From assembly GCA_046732855.1 (NCBI GenBank), contig JBKPNX010000068.1:1-64000 (forward strand): DNA of 64,000 nt, written 5' to 3'. The position numbers were made by a program, and so were the translations under genes. The DNA comes from JBKPNX01 sp046732855. Its GTDB lineage: Bacteria; Pseudomonadota; Alphaproteobacteria; Geminicoccales; Geminicoccaceae. A model generated the notes under the pieces. It did no database searches. It saw only the letters and a list, made by a program, of their open reading frames with translations, and was not told the origin of the DNA. Below, piece by piece: positions 35,801 through 44,242 of this stretch (the stretch's first letter is position 1; every line of letters begins with the position of its first letter).

Positions 35801-36736
35801 TCACGTCACCGGATTCAGCGCGCCCTTGCCGGCGAACCAGGAGCGAATGTTGTCGACCACGCACTGGCCCATGGCGCGCATGGTCTCCTCGGTATTGCTC
35901 GCGATGTGCGGTGTCAGCACGACATTGTCGAGCGCGAACAGCGCTTCCGGCACCTCGGGCTCGTTCTCGAACACATCGAGACCCGCGGCGCCGAGCCGGC
36001 CTTCCGTAAGCGCGCGCACCAGCGCCGCCTCGTCGACCAGCCAGCCGCGCGCGACGTTGACGAAAATGCCCTGCGGGCCGAGCGCATCCAGAATCTCGCC
36101 AGTGACGATGTGGCCGCGCCCCGCTCCGCCGGCGGCGGACAGGAACAGGATGTCGGAGTTGCGCGCGAGCGCGAGCGGCGAATCGTAGCCCCGCCAGGAA
36201 ATGCCCTGCTTGGGCAGGGGATCGTAGTAACCGATGCTCAGCCCGAATGCCTGCAGGCGCGGCGCCAGCGCCGTGCCGATCCGGCCGAGCCCGAGAATGC
36301 CCGCGCGCTTGCCCGAGAACTTGTGCGCCGGCGCGATCCGCCCCTGCAGCCAGCGCCCCGCGCGCACGAAACGATCGGCCTCGACGATGCGCCGGCAGGC
36401 GCACAGCGCGAGGATCACGGCGAGATCCGCGACGTCGTCGTACAGCACCGGCGTGGTGGTCACGACGATGCCACGCTCCCTGGCCGCCTCGAGGTCGGTG
36501 GTCTCCAGCCCGACGCCCATGATCGCGCAGATCTCGAGCTGCGGCAGCGCCGCGATCATCTCCGCCGACAGGCCCGACATGGCATTGGTGATCGCGCCGC
36601 GCACGCGGTCGGCTACCGGCCGCACCGCCGCGACCCGGTCCGCTTCCTCCCACACCTTGTGCACCGTGAACTCGCGCTCGAGCGCCTCGAGCACGAACGG
36701 GCGCTGCACGCCGATTGCCGCGATCTCGACCGACAT
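35801..36736 (-). CDS. D-2-hydroxyacid dehydrogenase
   Basis: 311 residues from the ATG at 36736. The NAD-binding domain has ILGLGRIGTALAPRL, and the catalytic Arg, Glu and His are in FVNVARGWLVDE, DVFENEPEVPE and LTPHIASNTEET. It reduces a 2-keto acid to a D-2-hydroxy acid or the reverse; hydroxypyruvate/glyoxylate reductases are close relatives. It is divergent from the SDR gene, about 250 bases apart. Exact substrate unknown. Confidence 0.88.
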   Translation of the reverse strand: MSVEIAAIGVQRPFVLEALEREFTVHKVWEEADRVAAVRPVADRVRGAITNAMSGLSAEMIAALPQLEICAIMGVGLETTDLEAARERGIVVTTTPVLYDDVADLAVILALCACRRIVEADRFVRAGRWLQGRIAPAHKFSGKRAGILGLGRIGTALAPRLQAFGLSIGYYDPLPKQGISWRGYDSPLALARNSDILFLSAAGGAGRGHIVTGEILDALGPQGIFVNVARGWLVDEAALVRALTEGRLGAAGLDVFENEPEVPEALFALDNVVLTPHIASNTEETMRAMGQCVVDNIRSWFAGKGALNPVT

Positions 36737-36983
36737 CTTGCCTCTCCGGCCAGGGTACCCGCGCCAGATGTGCGACGCGTGGACCTTCCTCGTGGACCGG
36801 GGACGGGGGCGCGTCAAGGGGACGAGTCCCGCCATCACAGTCGATGATCGGCGGCCGGGGCATGGGCCCCAATGGGGGAGCTCATGTCGCCTGGCGGGCA
36901 AAGTCCCTCAGCCCGAGGGCTTCACAGGCGCGCGGGCCGGACGTAGCTTGCGCGCGGACGAGCAACGGGGGGAGGCACGCGTC

Positions 36984-37733
36984 ATGAGCAAGGTCGCGAT
37001 CGTCACGGGCGCCGGATCGGGCATCGGCCGGGCGGCCGCGCTGGCGCTTCTCGAGGCGGGCTATTCGGTCGGTCTCGCCGGGCGCCGCCCGGAGCCGCTC
37101 GACGAGACCGCCACTCAGGCTGGCGAGGCCAAGAGCCGCGCGCTCGCCGTACCCACGGATGTCAGCAACTCCGAGTCCGTCCGAGCGCTGTTCGCCAAGG
37201 TCAAGGACCAGTTCGGCCGCGTCGAGGTCCTGTTCAACAACGCCGGCGTCGGCGTGCCGGGGACCGTGTTCGGCGATCTCACGGACGAGCAGTGGCAGAA
37301 GGTGGTCGACATCAATCTGACCGGCGCGTTCTTCTGCGCGCGCGAGGCGTTCCGCGTGATGCGCGAGCAACGCCCGCAGGGCGGCCGGATCATCAACAAC
37401 GGCTCGATCTCGGCGCACGTGCCGCGGCCCGGCTCGGCGCCGTATACCGCGACCAAGCACGCGATCACCGGCCTGACCCGCACGATCTCGCTCGACGGCC
37501 GGCCCTTCGACATCGCGTGCGGCCAGATCGACATCGGCAACGCCGCGACCGAGATGGCGGCGCGCATGGCCAAGGGCGTGCCGCAGGCGGACGGCTCGAC
37601 CAGGGTGGAACCCCTGATGGACGTGAACCACGTCGCGCGCGCCGTGGTCCACATGGCCGATCTGCCGCTCGAGACCAACGTCCAGTTCATCACGATCATG
37701 GCGACCAAGATGCCGTTCATCGGCCGCGGCTGA
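36984..37733 (+). CDS. Short-chain dehydrogenase/reductase
   Basis: 249 residues from the ATG at 36984 with GGGGGGAGG upstream. Classical SDR features: TGAGSGIGRAAALAL cofactor loop, LFNNAGVGVPG, Ser in GSISAHV and the YTATKHA catalytic Tyr/Lys. The Asp/Arg pattern after strand 2 (AGRRPE) hints at NADP preference. A soluble oxidoreductase of unknown substrate. Confidence 0.88.
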   Translation: MSKVAIVTGAGSGIGRAAALALLEAGYSVGLAGRRPEPLDETATQAGEAKSRALAVPTDVSNSESVRALFAKVKDQFGRVEVLFNNAGVGVPGTVFGDLTDEQWQKVVDINLTGAFFCAREAFRVMREQRPQGGRIINNGSISAHVPRPGSAPYTATKHAITGLTRTISLDGRPFDIACGQIDIGNAATEMAARMAKGVPQADGSTRVEPLMDVNHVARAVVHMADLPLETNVQFITIMATKMPFIGRG

Positions 37734-37795
37734 GCGGCGGTCGCCCGCGCGCAGGATGCGGCGCGCGAGATCCGTCGTGGCCGCACGGTCGGCGC

Positions 37796-38464
37796 CTACT
37801 GCCGATTGATGTAGCGCTCGAGCGAGGCGCGATCGGTGATCTTTACGCTGCCATAACCCGTCTCGATCGCGTGCGCCTCCGCGAGCTCCTCGAAGGCGCG
37901 TTGCAGCGTCGCGCGCGCGACCCCGACGAGCTTTGCCAGGTCGGTCTGGGTAACGCTGACCACGCCGTCGCCGTCGGCGAGGCGAAGCAACCGCCGCGCC
38001 ACACGCGCGGTCACGGTCAGCGCCAGAACCTCGGCCAGCAGGTTGACCGCGGTGACCGCGTTGGTGTGGCTGAGCAGGTAGAAGGCGCGCCAGTGCTCGG
38101 GCCGCTCCGCAAGCATCGCGCGCACGGCGCCGCCAGCGATGAACAACACCCGGCTCGGCGCGGCAACGTGGACCGATACGGCGCGCGGCTCCTGCGCGAG
38201 CAGCGCGCTGTCCCCGATCCAGAAGCCGACCTCGGCGCGATGCAGGGTCACCGGCTCCTCAGCCACCAGGGGAAACGTGATGTCCAAGGCGCCGTCCGCC
38301 AGCCCGTACAGCCCGTCGGATGGATCGCCCGCGTCATAGAGGACCTGGCCCTCCCGATAGCGGCGCCAACGTCCGGTCGCAGCCGCCCAGCCCCGAAACG
38401 CAGGCGGCTGCTGCGCGAGCCAGCCCACCGCATCAAGCGGCGCGAGGTCAAAAGATTTGGGCAC
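37796..38464 (-). CDS. Crp/Fnr family transcriptional regulator
   Basis: 222 residues. An N-terminal cyclic-nucleotide-like barrel (GQVLYDAGDPSDGLYGLADG) and dimer helix precede a winged helix-turn-helix (VSVTQTDLAKLVGVARATLQ). Fnr-type N-terminal cysteines are missing, so it does not hold an Fe-S cluster. Its ligand is unknown. It is divergent from the arylsulfatase gene and might control it. Confidence 0.87.
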   Translation of the reverse strand: MPKSFDLAPLDAVGWLAQQPPAFRGWAAATGRWRRYREGQVLYDAGDPSDGLYGLADGALDITFPLVAEEPVTLHRAEVGFWIGDSALLAQEPRAVSVHVAAPSRVLFIAGGAVRAMLAERPEHWRAFYLLSHTNAVTAVNLLAEVLALTVTARVARRLLRLADGDGVVSVTQTDLAKLVGVARATLQRAFEELAEAHAIETGYGSVKITDRASLERYINRQ

Positions 38465-38918
38465 CTGAACGCCTCAGACTGGTCAATCGCTGGATCGATC
38501 CGATGTTAGCTTGACCGGGGCATTCGGTGTACATCAAGGACGGTTTCGGTGGGTGGCAGGATAAGATCGCAGGAGCGCTGCGGCCCCGGTCGCGTCCCGA
38601 CCGGAGAGGCAGGGGACACCGAAACGTGGATGCGCAGGGCCAATTCGGATCGCAAGCGCGCGGCGTCGGCATGGCTGTGCCGGCCACAGCCTGGACCCAG
38701 CGCAGGGGTGACGGCGCTGCTGCACGGGAACCGCTTTATGCCTGGGCGGTGGTGGGCTGCGAAGGAGCTCGGCGAGTACTGCGCCGAAGTCACGCTTGGC
38801 CAAGGCTGGCCGGTCGCCTGCCGGCATGCACAGGGCGGTAAGCTGCTAAAGCGCGGGGCGGGGCTGGAGGGTCCTTAAGGCACCTCAACCACGTCCGGCA
38901 ACTTCAGGGGAGGGGGAG
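38465..38918. other. Intergenic region between regulator and arylsulfatase genes
   Basis: 454 bases. Short open frames are shadows. A wide inverted repeat, CTTGA at 38510-38514 and TCAAG at 38534-38538, lies near the regulator start but the spacing does not fit a Crp/Fnr site. GGGGAGGGGG at about 38907 is the ribosome binding site for the sulfatase. Confidence 0.4.
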
Positions 38919-40496
38919 ATGTCCGATCTCAGGCGGGCCGTTCTGATCGGAACGGCGGCGCTGGTCTTGGCGACCTCGCCACTGGCCGCTCAGGAGCAGG
39001 CGAAGCCGAACATCCTGGTGATCTGGGGCGACGACATCGGCACCTGGAACATCAGCCACAACAACCGCGGCATGATGGGCTACCAGACGCCGAACATCGA
39101 CCGCATCGCGGACCAGGGCCTGAGCTTCACCGACTACTACGGCCAACAGAGCTGCACCGCAGGGCGCGCCGCCTTCATCGGCGGCAACGTGCCGGTCCGC
39201 ACCGGCATGACCAAGGTCGGCCTGCCCGGCGCCGCGCAGGGTTGGCAGGCGAGCGACGTCACCATGGCGACGGTGCTGAAGAGCCAGGGCTACGCCACCG
39301 GCCAGTTCGGCAAGAACCACCAGGGCGACCGCGACGAGCACCTGCCGACCATGCACGGCTTCGACGAGTTCTTCGGCAACCTCTACCACCTGAACGCCGA
39401 GGAGGAGCCGGAGAACCGCGACTATCCGGGCGACAGGGTGCTGGCGAACGGCAAGACGTTCCGCGAGCAGTTCGGCCCGCGCGGCGTGATCCATGCCTGG
39501 GCCAATCCCGACGGCACCCAGCGCATCGAGGACACCGGGCCGCTGACCAGGAAGCGGATGGAGACGGTCGATGACGAGACGCTGGCGGAAGCCAAGCGGT
39601 TCATCACCGACGCGGTCAAGGCAGACGAGCCGTTCTTCGTCTGGTGGAACGCCACGCGCATGCACTTTCGCACCCACGTGCGCGCGGAGCACACCGGCAT
39701 CTCGGGTCCGAGCGGCGACGAGTATCACGACGGCATGGTCGAGCACGACATGAACGTGGGCGAGCTCCTGGAGCTGCTCGACCAGCTTGGCATCGCCGAC
39801 AACACGGTGGTGCTGTACTCGACCGACAACGGCCCGCACTTCAACACTTGGCCGGACGCGGGCTACACGCCGTTCCGCAGCGAGAAGAACTCGAACTGGG
39901 AAGGTGCCTACCGCGTGCCGGCCTTCGTGCGTTGGCCGGGCCACTTTCCTGCGGGCAAGACGCTGAACGGCATCGTCGCGCACGAGGACTGGCTGCCGAC
40001 CTTCGCCGCGATCGCCGGCAACCCCGACATCGCCGCGCAGCTGCGCGAGGGGGTCGAGCTGAACGGCCGCAACTACCGCAACTACATCGATGGTTACAAC
40101 CAGCTGGATTATCTGGCAGGCAAGGCCGACCAGTCGCCCCGGCACGAGTTCTGGTACGTCAACGACGACGGCCAGATCGTCGCGGCGCGCTACGACGACT
40201 GGAAGGTGGTCTTCCTGGAAAACCGGGCCCAGGCATTCGAGGTGTGGCGCGAGCCGTTCGTCGAATTGCGGGTGCCGCTGTTGTTCAACCTGCGGCGCGA
40301 CCCGTTCGAGAAGGCCCAGCACAACTCGAACACCTACAACGACTGGTTCCTCGAGCGCGTCTTCGTGATCGTGCCGATCCAGGCGCTGGCGGCGAAGTTC
40401 CTGCAGACCATGAAGGACTATCCGCCGAGCCAGGAGCCAGCCTCGTTCAACCTGAGCGGGATCGAGGCGAAGCTAAAGGAGGGCCTCGGCAACTAG
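38919..40496 (+). CDS. Secreted arylsulfatase-family protein
   Basis: 525 residues with a signal peptide (LIGTAALVLATSPLAAQ). The alkaline-phosphatase-superfamily fold is clear: NILVIWGDDIGTWN (metal Asp pair), then the modification motif QQSCTAGRAAFIGG, FGKNHQGD and STDNGPHFNTWPDAG. The nucleophile motif is C-T-A-G-R, with Ala where the canonical Cys-type motif has Pro (CxPxR). Cys should be converted to formylglycine by a separate enzyme not seen in the window. It likely hydrolyses sulfate esters in the periplasm or outside. Confidence 0.87.
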   Translation: MSDLRRAVLIGTAALVLATSPLAAQEQAKPNILVIWGDDIGTWNISHNNRGMMGYQTPNIDRIADQGLSFTDYYGQQSCTAGRAAFIGGNVPVRTGMTKVGLPGAAQGWQASDVTMATVLKSQGYATGQFGKNHQGDRDEHLPTMHGFDEFFGNLYHLNAEEEPENRDYPGDRVLANGKTFREQFGPRGVIHAWANPDGTQRIEDTGPLTRKRMETVDDETLAEAKRFITDAVKADEPFFVWWNATRMHFRTHVRAEHTGISGPSGDEYHDGMVEHDMNVGELLELLDQLGIADNTVVLYSTDNGPHFNTWPDAGYTPFRSEKNSNWEGAYRVPAFVRWPGHFPAGKTLNGIVAHEDWLPTFAAIAGNPDIAAQLREGVELNGRNYRNYIDGYNQLDYLAGKADQSPRHEFWYVNDDGQIVAARYDDWKVVFLENRAQAFEVWREPFVELRVPLLFNLRRDPFEKAQHNSNTYNDWFLERVFVIVPIQALAAKFLQTMKDYPPSQEPASFNLSGIEAKLKEGLGN

Positions 40497-40584
40497 CCTT
40501 CGCCGCGCGGCCATGGTCGGGTCCGGCAATCCGGCCCGACCGCTCTTGGGCTCAGCGCATACCCATTCTGCGGGGGCGAGCGGC

Positions 40585-41403
40585 TCACCCCGGCCAGCAC
40601 TGGGTACCGCCGTCGACCCGCAGCGCCTGACCCGAGATGAACGCGCCGAGCGGCCCGGCGAAGAATTCGACCACGCGCGCGACCTCGTCGACCGTCGCGA
40701 CCCGCTCGAGCGTGCCGGCCTCGACCAGACGCTCCTCCGGCACGGCGCGGGTCCCGAGGAAGCGGGCCGTCCGCGTGTCGCCGGGCGCGAGCGTATTGAC
40801 CGTGACGTCGTACGGACGCAACTGCGCGGCCAGACAGCGCGTGTACTGCACCACGCCCGCCTTGGCCGTGGCGTAAATCACGCCCTGGTCGCGGCCCTGG
40901 AACGCCGCGATCGAGCTGAGCGTGAGAATGCGCCCGCGCCGCCGCTCTATCATGCTGCGGGCGAGGCGCTGGCACACCAGGATGGTCGAGAGCAGGTTGC
41001 GGTCGAGCACGGCGCGCACGTCCGCTTCCTTGACCCAGACCGCATCGTTCGGGTCGGGCCTGCCGCCCGCTGCAGCGATATCGCCGCCAGCGTTGTGCAC
41101 CAGGATCTCGATCGGACCGAGCTCCGCCTCGACCGTTGCGATCACCTGCTCGACCTGCGCGGCATCGGTCAGGTCGCCGAGTGCTCGGCAGGTGCGCACG
41201 CCATGGGACGCGCCGATCGCTCCCGCGGTATCGCTGAGCGTCGTGCCCTCGCCGTACTCGGCGGGTCCGTGCTCGCGCATGCCGTGGACGCCGACCGGGC
41301 AACCAAGCGCCGCGAGCCGCTCGGCGAACGCCCGCCCAAGGCCGCGTCCCGCTCCGGTGACCAACGCGACCTGACCCTCAAGCAGTCGTGTGCCCTCGAC
41401 CAT
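40585..41403 (-). CDS. Short-chain dehydrogenase/reductase
   Basis: 272 residues from the ATG at 41403. VALVTGAGRGLGRAFAERLA, LVHNAGG and VIYATAKAG carry the cofactor loop and catalytic Tyr-x3-Lys. The C-terminus ISGQALRVDGGTQCW is typical of FabG-like enzymes. Substrate unknown. Divergent from the PhoD-like phosphatase gene by about 250 bases. Confidence 0.87.
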   Translation of the reverse strand: MVEGTRLLEGQVALVTGAGRGLGRAFAERLAALGCPVGVHGMREHGPAEYGEGTTLSDTAGAIGASHGVRTCRALGDLTDAAQVEQVIATVEAELGPIEILVHNAGGDIAAAGGRPDPNDAVWVKEADVRAVLDRNLLSTILVCQRLARSMIERRRGRILTLSSIAAFQGRDQGVIYATAKAGVVQYTRCLAAQLRPYDVTVNTLAPGDTRTARFLGTRAVPEERLVEAGTLERVATVDEVARVVEFFAGPLGAFISGQALRVDGGTQCWPG

Positions 41404-41656
41404 GCCCCTCACTCGTATCGTTGCAGCCGGCCCCGACCATGCCACGTGGGGCGCCGGGGTGGGAAGCGATCGAGCGGCGCGAGCGCCCCGAGGGCGGCCG
41501 CTCCCGGCACCGGGCCCTTCCGGGAACCCAGGCCGCGCTGTGGGCCTCGCGCGTTGTTCGAGCCGAGCGCCGCGCCAGATCTTCGATTGGCGGCCGCGAC
41601 AGCGTAGCCTGGCGTCGGGATTACGCCGGAGCATCCGGAGCCGGAGGAGGGCACAC

Positions 41657-42721
41657 ATGAACGCCACCAAGGCGCTGCACGCCTGCACGCTCGCGATCAT
41701 GCTGGGCGCGGTGTGCGCCTCGCCTGCGCCGGCGCAGGATGCGGCGCCCGTCACCCGCATCGCGTTCGGCTCATGCGCGCACCAGGAGAAGCCGCAGCCG
41801 ATCTGGGATGCCGTGCTCGAGTACCGGCCGGAGCTGTTCTTATTCCTCGGCGACAACGTCTATGGCGACGTCACCTCGGCCGCCGTGACCGAGCTGCGCG
41901 AGGCATACGCCAGAGCCGCGGCAATCGAGGGCTACGCGAAGGTGCGCACCACGGTACCGGTGCTCGCCACCTGGGACGACCACGATTACGGTCGGAATGA
42001 TGCCGGCGCCGACTTTCCGTTCCAGACGGCGACCAAGCGGCTGTTCCTCGATTTCTGGCAGGTGCCCGCGGACGATCCGCGCCGGACGCGGGCCGGCATC
42101 TACCACGCGGAGACCTTCGGTCCCGAAGGCATGCGGGTTCAGGTGATTCTGCTCGACACCCGCAGCTTTCGCTCGCCATTGCGGTCATCCGGTCAGCCGG
42201 GGGTACCTGGCAAAGGCCCCTATCTGCCCGATCCCGACCCGGCCAAGACCATGCTCGGCGCGGCGCAGTGGGCCTGGCTGCGCGCTCAGCTGTTGCAGCC
42301 GGCCGAGCTGCGTCTGATCGTGTCATCGGTCCAGGTGCTGGCCGAGGGTCACGGCTGGGAAGGCTGGGACAACCTGCCGCTGGAGCGCACGAAGCTGCTC
42401 GACCTGATCGACGAGACGGCTGCGGGCGGGGTGATCTTCGTGTCGGGCGACCGGCACGTCGGCGCGCTGTATCGGCGCCCGACAGGCGCCGCGTACGGCC
42501 TCTACGAGATCACGGCAAGCGGCATCAACATGACCTTCGCCGGCAACCGCGACCCCGGCGCGCTGCGCCTGGGGGCGGTGTACGGCGCGGCGAATTTCGG
42601 CACCGTCGACATCGACTGGTGGGCAAAGGACGTGCGCCTGTCGGTGCGCTCGATGAACGGCGAGGCGGTACGGCAGGTGACGATCCGGCTGGCCGACCTT
42701 CAGCCCAAAGAATTGCAATGA
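41657..42721 (+). CDS. PhoD-like metallophosphatase, secreted
   Basis: 354 residues from the ATG at 41657 with GGAGGAGG upstream. A signal peptide (TLAIMLGAVCASPAPAQ) is followed by RIAFGSCAHQ, FLFLGDNVYGD, TWDDHDYGRNDAG and FVSGDRHVGALY, which contain the metal-binding residues of PhoD-type alkaline phosphatases and phospholipase-D-like phosphodiesterases. It acts in the periplasm on phosphate esters. No pho box is evident. Confidence 0.87.
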   Translation: MNATKALHACTLAIMLGAVCASPAPAQDAAPVTRIAFGSCAHQEKPQPIWDAVLEYRPELFLFLGDNVYGDVTSAAVTELREAYARAAAIEGYAKVRTTVPVLATWDDHDYGRNDAGADFPFQTATKRLFLDFWQVPADDPRRTRAGIYHAETFGPEGMRVQVILLDTRSFRSPLRSSGQPGVPGKGPYLPDPDPAKTMLGAAQWAWLRAQLLQPAELRLIVSSVQVLAEGHGWEGWDNLPLERTKLLDLIDETAAGGVIFVSGDRHVGALYRRPTGAAYGLYEITASGINMTFAGNRDPGALRLGAVYGAANFGTVDIDWWAKDVRLSVRSMNGEAVRQVTIRLADLQPKELQ

Positions 42722-42845
42722 AGCGCCGCCTGTTCCACGAGCGGCCACGAGCCGACCGCCGCTCCCGCGAAATGTCCCAGCCCCCATCGAGCGCGCGATC
42801 AGAAACCTACGCCGTTGCCCTCGCCCGAAGGCGGCTCGAGCGCGC

Positions 42846-43571
42846 TCAGCCGCAGACGGTTCTTTCGGCGAGCTCGCGCAGCACTGGCATGGCGTGCAGG
42901 TCGGCTGCGTCGAGCCGCGCCCAGTCGATGCCGGCGGGCGCAGGCGGCGGCGTGGCGACGCGGATCACCTCGTCCGGCGTGACGATCAGCGCGAGCGGCA
43001 GGTCGGTCGGCGCGCGCGGCAGTCGAGTGACGACCTGCACGGGGTGAACGGTGGTCGCCACGGGCACCGGCGGATGGCCGAGCTCGCGCAGGATCGCATA
43101 TTCGAGGTCGCTGTAGCCTTCGCCCTTGCCGCAGCGCCGGCCATCGCGGGTCACCGCGACCGAGCCGCACACGATCGCGTCCATGGCGGGCAGCGCCGCG
43201 AGCGGCACCTCCTCGGCGAAGCGCTCGCCCTTGGACAGGCTCGCCGCCGCGGCGATCTGGTCTTCGCCAATGCGTCCGGGGTCCAGCCGCTTGAACCCGG
43301 CGCGCAGGCGCGGGGTCGGCACGAACACGGTGATGCCGCGGCGCAGCGCCGCAGCGCGCACCGGGCGCTGCGGGGCGTCCGGATTGACCTTGATGCACTT
43401 GGCTGATCGCCAGGGCTCGACCTCGAACAGCCGCTCCGCCGCGGCGGCGGCGCCAGCGAAATTGGGAATGCGGCCGTGCGGCGGGAACGGAAAGCGCGCC
43501 AGCTTCTCCGCCTGCAGGCGGTTCCACACCACCCGACGCGCCTCGTCCTTGTCGGTGAACTGCTGTTTCAT
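42846..43571 (-). CDS. 5-formyltetrahydrofolate cyclo-ligase-like protein
   Basis: 241 residues. The MTHFS-like fold shows RGITVFVPTPRLRAGF, CGSVAVTRDGRRCGKGEGYSDLEYA (the GxGxGYxD-type nucleotide motif) and a TTVHPVQVV strand. It resembles the longer MTHFS-domain (MTHFSD-like) branch more than the small bacterial enzyme, so folate activity is only a family-level guess. Single gene with no co-directional partner. Confidence 0.75.
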   Translation of the reverse strand: MKQQFTDKDEARRVVWNRLQAEKLARFPFPPHGRIPNFAGAAAAAERLFEVEPWRSAKCIKVNPDAPQRPVRAAALRRGITVFVPTPRLRAGFKRLDPGRIGEDQIAAAASLSKGERFAEEVPLAALPAMDAIVCGSVAVTRDGRRCGKGEGYSDLEYAILRELGHPPVPVATTVHPVQVVTRLPRAPTDLPLALIVTPDEVIRVATPPPAPAGIDWARLDAADLHAMPVLRELAERTVCG

Positions 43572-43894
43572 GCTGGCACAGGAGCGAAAGGACCACGGGT
43601 CATTGCGCTGGTCGAAGATGCTGACTGTTCAAGGCGCTCAGCCCAGGCGCGCTGCCGCGCCGCCAGCTCCGAGCCGGTCGCGCTCGACTTGCTGCCGAGC
43701 GTCGGGCGTCACGCGCGAGGTCGAGGAGGCTCGGCACTTGCCGGGCGACATCGCGGGGGGGCGGCGAATGGTTCTGCCTGATCGAGTTCCGGCCTGATGA
43801 CCCGCGCACTGACGCAGGCTGAGGCGTTGGGCCGCCCGGTACTCGAGGATGACGCGGGATGGTCGAGGCTGATCGCCGCGGCCGGAGTTGACCG
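43572..43894. other. 323-bp intergenic region, nothing recognised
   Basis: GC-rich, with no gene, hairpin plus T tract or repeat that I can support. Confidence 0.4.
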
Positions 43895-44242
43895 TCAACT
43901 GCGCCGGACCAGCCCGGCCATCCGGGTGCGCCACAGTCTGGCGCGGCAGACTATCTTGCTGCGCCACCGGTACCAGCTGATTGCTGCCCTGTGCTGCCAC
44001 TCGTGGGTCTTGGCCTCGGCGCTGGCAACCGTGCGGTCAATCGTCGGACTTTTTTCGCGCAGATAGTTGAGCAGCCGCTCAGCCCAGGGCGCATGGCGCG
44101 CGAGGATGATCAGCCCGATCGCCAGGAACAGGAAGCCTTGCAGGATCGGCAGGAACATGCCGAGCACGCCGAGCACCAGAAACCCATAGCCGAGCACCTG
44201 CCACAAGATGACCTTCAGGCGCGTCCCGCTAACTTTTGCCAT
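43895..44242 (-). CDS. Small membrane protein, PGPGW/DUF454-like
   Basis: 115 residues with two close hydrophobic spans (LGYGFLVLGVLGMFLPIL and FLFLAIGLIILA), followed by a basic cytoplasmic tail. The pattern resembles small PGPGW or YbaN-like membrane proteins. The start overlaps the end of ligA by 28 bases, so it is probably translated from the same mRNA. Function unknown. Confidence 0.7.
   Translation of the reverse strand: MAKVSGTRLKVILWQVLGYGFLVLGVLGMFLPILQGFLFLAIGLIILARHAPWAERLLNYLREKSPTIDRTVASAEAKTHEWQHRAAISWYRWRSKIVCRARLWRTRMAGLVRRS

Noticed and set aside
38510..38538. CTTGA/TCAAG inverted repeat as a Crp/Fnr operator
   Set aside because: Arms are only 5 bases and 19 bases apart, unlike the short-spaced Crp/Fnr sites.
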